Assembly (NCBI RefSeq): GCF_000699505.1
Contig: NZ_CP007490.1
Span: 248,001 to 312,000 of the forward strand
Direction of reading: 5' to 3'
Source of the DNA: Rhodoluna lacicola
GTDB taxonomy: Bacteria > Actinomycetota > Actinomycetes > Actinomycetales > Microbacteriaceae
DNA: 64,000 nucleotides
A model generated the notes under the pieces. The model was given only the letters and a program-made list of their open reading frames with translations. It did no database searches and was not told the DNA's origin. Below, one piece after another: positions 46,113 to 54,447 of the stretch. A program made the translations under genes and the position numbers. Numbering within the stretch: position 1 is the first letter of the stretch; the number at the start of each line of letters is the position of its first letter.

Positions 46113-47789
46113 TCAGTTCATGTTTGGGCTGGTTACTGTGGCAACCAGTGAATCGGGGGTGGTTTCGGAGGTCATCGCGACCCGTGGGAACCCAAGTTTC
46201 CTCGTTTGTTCAAGTGTGGCATTACCAGTTACTAAAACCAAGGCGAGCACATCTTTAGGACTGATGAAATTGGCCACTGCCCTTGCGGCGCTAGGCGAGC
46301 GAAGAACTAAAACATCTATCTCGCCTTGTTTTAGAGCTGAAATTGACAAAGGGACATTGGGTACTGTCTCGGTGGTGTACACAACCTCAGTAATAAGTTC
46401 AACACCGGAAGTGACAACGGCATCTTGCAGGGTCTTCATTGCAATATTCGACGCTGGCAAAATAACTTGTTTTGGCATATGTTTCAAAATGGCAGTGCTT
46501 AACGCCCCGGCGTTTGAATCCTCAGCCAACAGTACTTCCTGCACACCAAGTGACTTTATTTCGGCGGCGCTTCGTTCACCAATCGCAGCAAACTTCAAGT
46601 TTGGGTTGGAGATAGCAGCTTTGAAGTTATCAATCCCAATTTGCTCAGCAAAGAACCTCACGGAATTGATTGATGTGATTACTAACCAAGTTCCAGGCTC
46701 TGCACTTCGCAGTGCCTCTAGCATTCTGTCTACGCCCGCTGGATTGTTGAATTTTGAAATCTTTAGATACGGGTCGCAGACAACCTTAAAACCAGCTGAT
46801 TTGAAGGCGGCTTCATCGAGCTCGTTGTCAGTGGCGCGTACCAACAAAACGGATTTCTCTCGCGGTGTACCTATCTTTTGGCCCAGTTCCGTTTGCATTA
46901 ATTGCTCAGCAATTTCCAAACCCAATGCCAATGATTGTGCTTTATTTGAGCTGGCCGCGTCTAGTGAAAGCGAAACACGTTCATGCCAATCAGTTTCGTT
47001 ATCCGAAAGCTCCGCGGTCAGAGTCAGTCTTCCATCGGTTAGCTCAGCGTGAGCCCCGATTGCAGTAGTACACGAGGCCGAGATGCCTCGAAGCACTGCT
47101 CGCTCCGCGGTAACAATTAGCTCAGTTTCAGCATGGTTGACCTTTTGTAGCTCCGCAATTAAATCAAGATCACCGGAACGGCACTCAATTGCAAGTGCAC
47201 CTTGCGCCGGGGCCGGCAACAACTCTGCGTCTGTAAAAAACCACTTATTGACTTCACCTAAACCAATTCGGTTAAGCCCAGCGGCAGCCAAAATGGTTGC
47301 ATCAAAATCACCGTCTTGAACTTTTTTCAGTCGGGTATCAATGTTCCCGCGAATTGGTTTGATCTCTAGGTCTGGCCTTAGGTGCCGGATTCTTGCTGCA
47401 CGTCGGGGAGATGAAGTACCAACTACAGCACCTGTAGCGAGCTCAGACAAAGTTTGATTATCTCGACTAATCAAGATGTCTCGGTGGTCTTCGCGTCTTG
47501 GTATTGCCGCCAGAGTAATGCCAGGCATTGGAGCAGACGGTAAATCTTTAAAAGAATGAACGATGTAATCAACCTCGCCCGCCAGAAGCGCATCACGCAG
47601 AGCAGATACAAATACCCCAGGTCGCTTTGGAGCAAAAAGATTGCTTGATGGATTGTCGCCTTCAGTTTTTATGAAAACTAATTCACTGGCAAGCCCTGTT
47701 GTTGTTTGAATTTGATCGGCGATCATGCCTGATTGTGTCGTGGCAAGCAAGCTGCCGCGAGTGCCGAGTTTGAGAGTGCGACTAGGCAT
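46113..47789 (-). CDS. hemC: Fused hydroxymethylbilane synthase / uroporphyrinogen-III synthase
   Basis: This is a 558-residue fusion. Residues 1-305 or so are porphobilinogen deaminase (LGTRGSLLATTQS, HSFKDLP, GTSSPRRAAR, RGNIDTRL, PAPAQGALAIE), with the dipyrromethane Cys in SASCTTAIG. Residues about 315-558 are a HemD-like domain (VLLVRATDNELDEA, ITSINSVRFFAE, FAAIGERSAAEI, VLPASNIAM-like and LRSPSAARAV). One polypeptide therefore performs both the polymerisation and the ring closure with D-ring inversion. It overlaps hemA by 8 bases. Annotators may call it hemCD. Confidence 0.93.
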   Translation of the reverse strand: MPSRTLKLGTRGSLLATTQSGMIADQIQTTTGLASELVFIKTEGDNPSSNLFAPKRPGVFVSALRDALLAGEVDYIVHSFKDLPSAPMPGITLAAIPRREDHRDILISRDNQTLSELATGAVVGTSSPRRAARIRHLRPDLEIKPIRGNIDTRLKKVQDGDFDATILAAAGLNRIGLGEVNKWFFTDAELLPAPAQGALAIECRSGDLDLIAELQKVNHAETELIVTAERAVLRGISASCTTAIGAHAELTDGRLTLTAELSDNETDWHERVSLSLDAASSNKAQSLALGLEIAEQLMQTELGQKIGTPREKSVLLVRATDNELDEAAFKSAGFKVVCDPYLKISKFNNPAGVDRMLEALRSAEPGTWLVITSINSVRFFAEQIGIDNFKAAISNPNLKFAAIGERSAAEIKSLGVQEVLLAEDSNAGALSTAILKHMPKQVILPASNIAMKTLQDAVVTSGVELITEVVYTTETVPNVPLSISALKQGEIDVLVLRSPSAARAVANFISPKDVLALVLVTGNATLEQTRKLGFPRVAMTSETTPDSLVATVTSPNMN

Positions 47790-49050
47790 CAGCCACGCGG
47801 TTTATTTCGATTCCGAAGATCATTCGCAAAGCATCCATGAACTGCTTTTCGTTACCTTCTTTGGCAGAGGTTTTTGCAGCCAGCGTTGGAACGTGCATGT
47901 ATGTTGATGTCACCCGCTTCAAGCTACGAAGAACTTCCTCGGCCATTTCATCGCCTGATTTATTTCTAACGCGTTGAACTTCCTCTTCAATGAGTTTTGC
48001 GATGTGTTCACGCATAGCGACAACCATTGGGTCTGCTACGCGAGCGATAGCTTCATTTTCGAAGTCACTTACCTGATGACGGACAATTTCTTGAGCACGC
48101 AAGATTGCTTCGCTGTGCTCACTTGGCGTGTTCAGGCGGATAAAGTCCAAATCCATGATGGATACCCCGGTGAGGTCATAGACGGGCGGCGCTACATCTG
48201 CAGAGAGAGCCACATCGATAATGCGCAGTTCCTTGGGTTGAATTTCCAGCACAGCCTTAGCCAATTTGAAATCAATCATGTGACCACTGCCGCCACTGGC
48301 CGTAACAGTAAAGTCACAGGCGGCCATCGTTTGAGTTAGTTCAGATTTACGCACCGGGGTTGCGCCACGGCCTTCGCTGAATTCTTCTGCACGACCACTA
48401 GATGAATAGATGAAAACTTGTTCCACGTTTTCGCGCTGAAGTGCAGCTACAACTACGCGGGCGTAAGCACCGGTTCCCATAACCAAGACCTTGTTTCCTT
48501 GGATAGGGCCAAATTTATCTTTGTGCAGGCTTAGAGCGGCGGTAAATACTGAGCGCCCGGCCTCGCCAAGCCCAGTTTCACTTGAAACCTTTTTGGCTAC
48601 CTGCGCGGCTGATTGAAATAGTTTTTCAATTTCGCTTGAGGTATGGGATTCTGACTGAGCCACCTGAAGTCCGCGCTTTACTTGCCCGGAGATCTCGCCT
48701 TCGCCAACAATCATCGATTCCAGACCGGAAGTTACGGAATACAGGTGTTGCACTGCGGCTGAACCATAGCTCACACGCAGGAGTTTGCTGCAGTAGTCCC
48801 GGTCGAGGCCAGTTATATCTGAAACCACACCGATGACGTTTTCAATTGCACTGTGAAACCGATCGGTGTCTAGATAGACCTCAAAACGATTGCAAGTACC
48901 AATTGCAACACCCCCATTGATGCCACTTTCCTCTTTTGAAAGCGAGAAAAGCTTGTTGCGAATTGAATCGGTGTGACGTTCAAGATTTTCTAGTTCACTC
49001 AACGGGACGTCGTTGTAGTTTGCACCAAGTAATACGAGAGTCACAGTCAT
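47782..49050 (-). CDS. hemA: Glutamyl-tRNA reductase
   Basis: This 422-residue enzyme makes the committed step of the C5 heme pathway, reducing glutamyl-tRNA to glutamate 1-semialdehyde with NADPH. The catalytic Cys is in GTCNRFEVYLD, GEGEISGQVKRGL and VMGTGAYARVVVAAL (NADPH domain) follow, and the C-terminal dimerisation helix is present. It opens the leftward operon and diverges from hemE across 40 bases. Confidence 0.95.
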   Translation of the reverse strand: MTVTLVLLGANYNDVPLSELENLERHTDSIRNKLFSLSKEESGINGGVAIGTCNRFEVYLDTDRFHSAIENVIGVVSDITGLDRDYCSKLLRVSYGSAAVQHLYSVTSGLESMIVGEGEISGQVKRGLQVAQSESHTSSEIEKLFQSAAQVAKKVSSETGLGEAGRSVFTAALSLHKDKFGPIQGNKVLVMGTGAYARVVVAALQRENVEQVFIYSSSGRAEEFSEGRGATPVRKSELTQTMAACDFTVTASGGSGHMIDFKLAKAVLEIQPKELRIIDVALSADVAPPVYDLTGVSIMDLDFIRLNTPSEHSEAILRAQEIVRHQVSDFENEAIARVADPMVVAMREHIAKLIEEEVQRVRNKSGDEMAEEVLRSLKRVTSTYMHVPTLAAKTSAKEGNEKQFMDALRMIFGIEINRVADA

Positions 49051-49090
49051 ATTGTAGGGTTACCCGCCTATGCCATGTAATGATTAAGTT
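49051..49090. promoter_or_regulatory. 40-bp divergent hemA/hemE promoter gap
   Basis: Both heme operons start from this gap, so their promoters must overlap each other or the 5' coding ends. TACAAT on the minus strand next to the hemA ATG and TAATGATTAAG on the plus strand are A/T-rich -10 candidates. No clear repeat operator is seen. Confidence 0.45.
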
Positions 49091-50149
49091 GTGAATCTAC
49101 CAAGCGCCCACCCTTTAGTTACGGGGAAAACCACAAACTCTGCATTGGTGCGCTCCTATCTTGGTGAAAAGACTGAGACGAAGGCAATCTGGCTAATGCG
49201 CCAGGCTGGCAGATCACTACCGGAATATCGCAAGCTTCGCGAAGGCGTAGCCATGTTGGATTCTTGTTTGCGACCTGACCTTGCCGCCGAAATCACTTTG
49301 CAGCCAATCCGACGCCACAAGGTTGACGCAGCCATTTTCTTTAGCGACATCGTTGTCCCTCTTAAGTTGGCCGGTGTGGATGTTGAGATTGCGCCCGGTA
49401 TTGGACCGCTAATCGACAAACCAATTCGTACTCGTGCAGACTTTGCAAGACTTGAAGAGCTTGATCCAAATAGCATGGGACCAATCCGCGAGGCGATTCA
49501 GCTCATAATCGCGGAGCTTGGCGAGACCCCGCTCATTGGTTTTGGCGGAGCCCCATTCACTCTGGCTTCGTACCTTATCGAAGGTGGACCTTCAAAAGAA
49601 TTGCCAGTTAGCCGGGCGATGATGGCCAACGACCCTGATCTTTGGAATGACATTCTTGCCTGGACTGCTCGTGTCACCGCAACGTTTATTCGCGGGCAGG
49701 TCTTAGCGGGTGCAAGCGCCTTGCAGTTATTTGACTCATGGGCGGGAAGACTGGGGCTTGAGGACTACAGGAAGTTTGCCGCTCCACATTCCAAAAACGT
49801 CATGGCTGCCTTGGAAGATCTTCCGGTTTCTCGTGTGCACTTTGGGGTTCATACCCGTGAACTTTTGGTTGATATGTATGGTGTGGGCGCAACCGTAATG
49901 GGCGTTGACTACGAAACTCCACTAGACGAAGCCAACCGCATCCTTGGCGGCACTGTGCCACTTCAAGGAAACATCAATCCAGGTTTCATGTTCAAGCCAT
50001 GGGATGAACTTGAAGCGCACGTAAGAGACGTCCTTGAACGAGGAAAATCAGCACCGGGTCACGTGGTAAACCTTGGCCATGGAGTACCACCTGAGACTGA
50101 CCCAGACGTAATCACCAAGATGGTTGCCCTGGTCCATGGTGAAATTTAG
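49091..50149 (+). CDS. hemE: Uroporphyrinogen decarboxylase
   Basis: This 352-residue enzyme decarboxylates uroporphyrinogen III to coproporphyrinogen III. IWLMRQAGRSLPEYRKLR and ALQLFDSWAGRLG are family signatures; FFSDIVVPLKLAGVDVEI and the late HGVPPETDPD segment complete it. The start is GTG. It is first in hemE-hemY-hemQ-hemH. Confidence 0.96.
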   Translation: MNLPSAHPLVTGKTTNSALVRSYLGEKTETKAIWLMRQAGRSLPEYRKLREGVAMLDSCLRPDLAAEITLQPIRRHKVDAAIFFSDIVVPLKLAGVDVEIAPGIGPLIDKPIRTRADFARLEELDPNSMGPIREAIQLIIAELGETPLIGFGGAPFTLASYLIEGGPSKELPVSRAMMANDPDLWNDILAWTARVTATFIRGQVLAGASALQLFDSWAGRLGLEDYRKFAAPHSKNVMAALEDLPVSRVHFGVHTRELLVDMYGVGATVMGVDYETPLDEANRILGGTVPLQGNINPGFMFKPWDELEAHVRDVLERGKSAPGHVVNLGHGVPPETDPDVITKMVALVHGEI

Positions 50150-50154
50150 ACTCA

Positions 50155-51504
50155 ATGCCTTTGACCGCCTCAGAAATTAATTCTGGCTCTAATTCAAAGA
50201 GTGCCGCCGTAGTTGGCGCAGGCATTGCGGGTTTAGTTGCCGCAAAACGTCTTGTTGATTCAGGCTTTCAAGTGGACGTATTCGAATCAACCGACCGAGT
50301 CGGTGGCCTGATTTCTGCGGCACAGCTTGGTAACTATCTAATCGACATCGGTGCCGAATCGTTTGCGGTTGCAAAAAACACTGTGCCCGAGCTTTGTGCC
50401 GAGTTGGGTATTGAAAATTTAATAGTTCAACCTCAGCGTAGTGATGCTCGCATTTTGGGAGTTCGCGGCGTGCACACAATTCCCCATGGTGTCCTAGGTA
50501 TTCCAAGCGATCTAGATGCACCCGAAGTTGCAGAGGCTGTTGGCATAGAAGCTGTTGCGCTAGCAAAACAATTGGATTCAAAACCATGGGTTGCTGACGC
50601 CGACATAAGCATTGGTGATTTAGTCGAAGTAAGACTAGGTAAAGCATTCGTCGATAACTTTTTGACCCCTGTAATTGCCGGAGTGCATTCGTCGGACCCT
50701 CAAAAACTCGAAGTCGCCACAGTGTCACCTAGTTTGTTAGCAAAGGGCAGTGAGACCGGTTCGTTGGTTGCAGCGGTAAAGGCAATCAGAAGTTCGGCTG
50801 CTCGTCCGGGTGCGGCAGTTGCTTCAATTTCTGGAGGTATGCACAAGTTAGTCACCGAGCTCGAGTCATATCTCATCAATGCTGGAGTCGTTATCCATCT
50901 AAATAAAAAAATCGAATCACTTGCCGACCTTGCGTCTTATGATCGTGTGGTTTTGGCCGCTGGCATTGAAGGCGCAGCCCAAGTTATGGCCGATAATTCC
51001 AACGACCTCGCCAAAGATCTTCAACAGGATTTAGCATCTTTCAAGGGAGTAGATGCTGCCGTGGTTGCTCTTTTAGTGGAATCTGAACAGCTGAATGAAT
51101 TCCCGCGCGGAAGTGGAGTTTTAGTCTCGGCTGAGGTTTCAGATCTGGGTGCGAAGGCTGCAACTCACGTGAACGCTAAGTGGGCCTGGGTGAATAACTT
51201 GCTGCCAAAAAATCAACACATATTGCGATTCTCATTTGGCAGAAATGGGGTCCTCCCGGCTGAAGTGGAGTCTTTGGCCGAACTTGCCACTCGCGACGCA
51301 GCGAGAATTTTTGGAATTTCAGACGTTCGAGTTATTGAAACCTTTACTAAAAAATGGCCCCACGCCTTGATTCAAGCGACACCAGGACACTCGGCTATCG
51401 TTAAGCGTGTCAAGTCGCGCATCGCTGCAGATTCGAGACTGACAATCATCGGTGCTGGGCTCGGGGGAAACGGCATAACTGGAATTCTGAGCGTAGAAAG
51501 ATGA
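50155..51504 (+). CDS. hemY: Coproporphyrinogen III oxidase (HemY/CgoX, FAD)
   Basis: This 449-residue flavoprotein starts with VVGAGIAGLVAAKRLVDSG (FAD site), then DRVGGLISAAQLGNYLIDIGAE. In actinobacteria this family oxidises coproporphyrinogen III to coproporphyrin III rather than protoporphyrinogen, which fits the presence of hemQ. It ends with the FAD-contacting TIIGAGLGGNGITG. It starts 5 bases after hemE and overlaps hemQ by 4 bases. Confidence 0.92.
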   Translation: MPLTASEINSGSNSKSAAVVGAGIAGLVAAKRLVDSGFQVDVFESTDRVGGLISAAQLGNYLIDIGAESFAVAKNTVPELCAELGIENLIVQPQRSDARILGVRGVHTIPHGVLGIPSDLDAPEVAEAVGIEAVALAKQLDSKPWVADADISIGDLVEVRLGKAFVDNFLTPVIAGVHSSDPQKLEVATVSPSLLAKGSETGSLVAAVKAIRSSAARPGAAVASISGGMHKLVTELESYLINAGVVIHLNKKIESLADLASYDRVVLAAGIEGAAQVMADNSNDLAKDLQQDLASFKGVDAAVVALLVESEQLNEFPRGSGVLVSAEVSDLGAKAATHVNAKWAWVNNLLPKNQHILRFSFGRNGVLPAEVESLAELATRDAARIFGISDVRVIETFTKKWPHALIQATPGHSAIVKRVKSRIAADSRLTIIGAGLGGNGITGILSVER

Positions 51505-52217
51505 ATGAAATGACTGAAGTAAGTCAAACTGCGGGTCGCCCTACACCTGCTGAAATCAACGAAACGATTCACTACACAACATTTCTGGCATTCCAGCTAG
51601 ATGACCGGATCGCAAATTCGGCTGCCGCAACTAAAAGCTATAAAGCATGGTTGGTAGAGTGCGCAAGCGCTGGGGTAACGGTTCGAGGCGCATACGACCT
51701 AACCGCCCTGCGAGCTGACTCAGCACTCTTGCTATGGTTGCACGCCGATACAGCTGAACAATTGCAAAAAGCCACGCACGCTTTTTCTCGCACCAAATTT
51801 GGCTCACACTTTTCACCAACCTGGACCGGAATGGGCATTCACCGACCAGCGGAGTTCAACCGTTCACACGTTCCGGCTTTCATGCAGGGTTATGCACCGA
51901 AGACTTGGCTTTGCTTTTACCCGTTTGTGCGCTCACACGAGTGGTACCTATTGCCAGAGGAAGAGCGCTCTGAAATGTTGCGCGAGCATGGCGTTGCTGG
52001 ACACAAATTCAAAGGTGTTCAAAGCAATACGGTTTCATCATTTGCACTTGGTGACTACGAATGGCTACTAGCTCTGGAGTCCGAGGACCTCCACGAAATT
52101 GTAGACATGATGCGCGAACTAAGGAATACCGCAGCACGCCGTCACGTTAGAGAAGAAGTGCCGTTCTTTACCGGCAGCATCATCGACCCAACCCAGATCG
52201 GAGAGACTTTCGCATGA
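51501..52217 (+). CDS. hemQ: Coproheme decarboxylase (HemQ/ChdC)
   Basis: This 238-residue chlorite-dismutase-like enzyme converts Fe-coproporphyrin III to heme b using peroxide. FYPFVRSHEWYLLPEEER carries the region of the catalytic Tyr, and MLREHGVAGHKFKG supplies the proximal His loop; FALGDYEWLLALESEDLHEI is also typical. It overlaps both hemY and hemH by 4 bases (ATGA), so the last three steps are translationally coupled. Confidence 0.93.
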   Translation: MNEMTEVSQTAGRPTPAEINETIHYTTFLAFQLDDRIANSAAATKSYKAWLVECASAGVTVRGAYDLTALRADSALLLWLHADTAEQLQKATHAFSRTKFGSHFSPTWTGMGIHRPAEFNRSHVPAFMQGYAPKTWLCFYPFVRSHEWYLLPEEERSEMLREHGVAGHKFKGVQSNTVSSFALGDYEWLLALESEDLHEIVDMMRELRNTAARRHVREEVPFFTGSIIDPTQIGETFA

Positions 52218-53317
52218 AGTACGACGCAATTCTTCTAACCTCATTCGGTGGCCCTGAGGGTCCAGAAGAAGTAATGCCATATCTTGAACGAGTAACCGCA
52301 GGGCGCGGTGTTCCGCGCGAGCGTCTAGAAGAGGTGTCACACCACTACCTAGCTCTTGGCGGAGTCAGCCCAATCAACGAACAAAATCGTGCACTTTTAG
52401 CTGCCATGCGTAGCCATTTCCCGGAGCGGGGAATCGACATCCCCATTTACTGGGGCAACCGTAATTCAGAACCATTTTTTGCCGATGTACTAAAGCAGAT
52501 GTATGCAGATGGTCACCGAAACGTGTTGGCGTGGGTTACTAGTGCCTACTCGTCTTATTCAGGCTGTCGTCAATACCGTGAAAACTTGGCCGCTGCCCTT
52601 ACCGAGGCTGACCTTGAAGGCAAGATGACAATAGACAAAGTTCGTCATTTTTTTGATCACCCTGGATTCATCACACCGATAGCAGATGACCTGGCTGCAA
52701 AAATTAAATCAATGCAGGATCTTGGTCTGACGTCAAACCAGATTTCCATCATGTTCGCGACCCACTCGATTCCAACTGCTATGGGCGTAAGTTCAGGTCC
52801 TGAAGCCCGTCGTGATGAATTTGCCCAGCTTGCAGGAGAAGGCGGCGCTTATGCTGCTCAACACTTGGCTGCTGCAGAAGTAACCATGAAGAAGGTCGCC
52901 GATAAAATCTCCGGGTCACTGCCCGACTGGTCCCTGGTTTACCAGTCTCGATCAGGATCACCATCCGTGCCGTGGCTTGAGCCAGATGTAAACGACGCAA
53001 TCAACGATGCCGCTGACTCAGGCACTAAGGGCGTCATCATTGTTCCGATTGGTTTTGTGAGCGATCACGTTGAAGTTATTTGGGACCTCGACAACGAAGC
53101 TAAAGATACCGCGGAAGCTCGAAGCCTAGAATTTGCTCGAGTCGTCACTGCTGGTGTTGCACCTGAATTTGTTGACGGAATTGCTGATCTTATTCAAGAG
53201 CGTTTAAGTAACGCAGAGAAAAAAGCTCTCTCGAAACTTGGTCCCTGGGTTGATGCATGTGCCGTCGGTTGTTGCCCAAACCTTCGCAAAGATCTTCCGG
53301 TCGTAGCAGAAGCCTAA
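52214..53317 (+). CDS. hemH: Coproporphyrin ferrochelatase (HemH/CpfC)
   Basis: This 367-residue enzyme inserts iron into coproporphyrin III. LLTSFGGPEGPEEVMPYL is the family start, FATHSIP holds the metal-binding His, and GFVSDHVEVIWDLDNEA the conserved Glu region. Four cysteines match the [2Fe-2S] ligands of actinobacterial ferrochelatases: one in SSYSGCRQYRE and three in the tail CAVGCC. It is last in the rightward heme operon. Confidence 0.95.
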   Translation: MKYDAILLTSFGGPEGPEEVMPYLERVTAGRGVPRERLEEVSHHYLALGGVSPINEQNRALLAAMRSHFPERGIDIPIYWGNRNSEPFFADVLKQMYADGHRNVLAWVTSAYSSYSGCRQYRENLAAALTEADLEGKMTIDKVRHFFDHPGFITPIADDLAAKIKSMQDLGLTSNQISIMFATHSIPTAMGVSSGPEARRDEFAQLAGEGGAYAAQHLAAAEVTMKKVADKISGSLPDWSLVYQSRSGSPSVPWLEPDVNDAINDAADSGTKGVIIVPIGFVSDHVEVIWDLDNEAKDTAEARSLEFARVVTAGVAPEFVDGIADLIQERLSNAEKKALSKLGPWVDACAVGCCPNLRKDLPVVAEA

Positions 53318-53342
53318 GCGTTACTAATTTTTAGATTGATGT

Positions 53343-53576
53343 TCTAAAGAGTGCACGCCACGCACCGGTGTTTTCGAAGACCCGGTTACCGGAAGTCTTA
53401 ATGCGAGCGTGGCACAGTGGTTCGTACGAACCGGGGTTGTTGACGGCAACTACAAGGCGTCACAGGGCGCCAAGCTTGGACGTGCTGGAAAAATTCAAAT
53501 ACCAGTTGATGATTCAGGTTCTGTTTGGGTTGGTGGTGCAGCAATAACCTGCATCAGTGGCCAGATCGAAATTTAA
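53343..53576 (+). pseudogene. PhzF-family C-terminal fragment
   Basis: The frame ending at 53576 reads TGVFEDPVTGSLNASVAQWF, then a segment with SQGAKLGRAGKIQI, and ends VWVGGAAITCISGQIEI, the C-terminal half of PhzF-like isomerases. An in-frame stop lies just upstream, and the N-terminal half is missing. It sits between hemH and element copy B, so it is probably a truncated leftover from an insertion or deletion there. Confidence 0.75.
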
Positions 53577-54036
53577 ATCGCGCCTTCGGCCACTGGAGGT
53601 TTATCTGCGACTGGCGTGGCTTCGGCCAACGTGTCGCTGAAATTCCGATAACTTCGAAATTTCAACGCGTCACGCTCGGGCCTCGCGGAGAATATGGGAT
53701 TCGAACTTCTATCCCTGCTCGATCTTAGGGATACGTTTCTGGTATTTCAAGCACATTGGGATACAGTTCGGACACTCCAAAATGCATAAAGATACCTCAG
53801 AAAACTTTGATCAGCGTCGCCGCAAGCACATCAAACGGCACATTAGCTTGCATGAAGCATCGCCGAGAGATGAGATCAAGAATCCAAGGTTTCAACTTTG
53901 CGTAGTACAACGTCTACGTGATTCCACGTGTTCCAAATAGACCTTTAAATCGGATGGTAAAATTTAACTAAGCAGCAAGCAATTGCTAGCGAAATGACAT
54001 AAACGACACTCCTTGTAACTAACTATGGAAGGCGTT
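53577..54036 (+). other. Gene-free left arm of element copy B and flank
   Basis: This stretch holds about 110 bases of unassigned sequence, the site-like repeat at 53685, and about 350 bases leading to the HTH gene. Bases 53685-53880 match copy A. A short minus-strand frame (NVPFDVLAATLIKVF and stop) is kept in both copies but has no recognisable family. Confidence 0.6.
53685..53719 (-). other. Candidate attachment site (tRNA 3'-end-like), identical to 42970-43004
   Basis: The 35 bases from GCGGAGAATATGGGATTCGA onward are identical in both element copies and mark their sharp left borders. On the minus strand they read TTCGAATCCC...ATTCTCCGC, like a T-loop and acceptor 3' strand of a tRNA, the usual integrase target. 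A complete tRNA is not present. Confidence 0.55.
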
Positions 54037-54342
54037 ATGTCAACGTTAAATAATCATCCCGATTTCGTATCTGTCGAACGGGCCGCCGAGATGCTCTCGG
54101 TATCCACCAAAACAATCCGCAACTGGATTAAGTCTGGTGACCTGCCAGCCTTTGAAGCCGGACCCAAATTGCTTCGAATAAGTGTTTTAGATATCCGAGC
54201 ATTTTGTAAACCGGTAAGCCGGGCCAATTGGAAGCCACGTGTAACGTCTCGCACAGATCTAACGGCAAAGACTCGTGAAAACTATGGTCACGCAAAAATG
54301 CGTGAAGTGCTCGGGCGCGGGCCATTCGATTTTGGTCCGTAA
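54037..54342 (+). CDS. Excisionase-like helix-turn-helix protein
   Basis: The first 60 of these 101 residues (DFVSVERAAEMLSVSTKTIR, NWIKSGDLPAF, LRISVLDIRAF) are the MerR-like winged helix of excisionase-family (HTH_17) DNA-binding proteins. The rest is basic and unassigned. The ATG at 54037 is preferred since GGAAGG lies just before it; an in-frame ATG at 54025 has no ribosome site. It could direct excision or regulate the primase gene, from which a terminator separates it. Confidence 0.8.
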   Translation: MSTLNNHPDFVSVERAAEMLSVSTKTIRNWIKSGDLPAFEAGPKLLRISVLDIRAFCKPVSRANWKPRVTSRTDLTAKTRENYGHAKMREVLGRGPFDFGP

Positions 54343-54383
54343 TTCCCAGAGCTTTGTAAGTTCACGCCCAAGCTTAAAAAAAG
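54107..54383 (+). terminator. Terminator between HTH and primase genes
   Basis: GACCTGG / CCAGGTC with a 6-base loop, followed by CTTTT, occupies 54383-54407 (the end coordinate should be read as 54407). It insulates the HTH gene from the primase gene. Confidence 0.8.
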
Positions 54384-54447
54384 ACCTGGCGATCACCAGG
54401 TCCTTTTAAAAATCTCTAACAACTAACTATTTAAGAAAGAAATCTAC

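Noticed and set aside
46120-47052. A 310-codon open frame opposite hemCD
   Set aside because: It is antisense to a well-supported gene, has no family signature or ribosome site, and arises from the codon bias of hemCD.
54383-54407. Coordinate note for the terminator between the HTH and primase genes
   Set aside because: Not a rejected signal: the feature entry beginning at 54383 has a mistyped end, and the correct span is 54383-54407.
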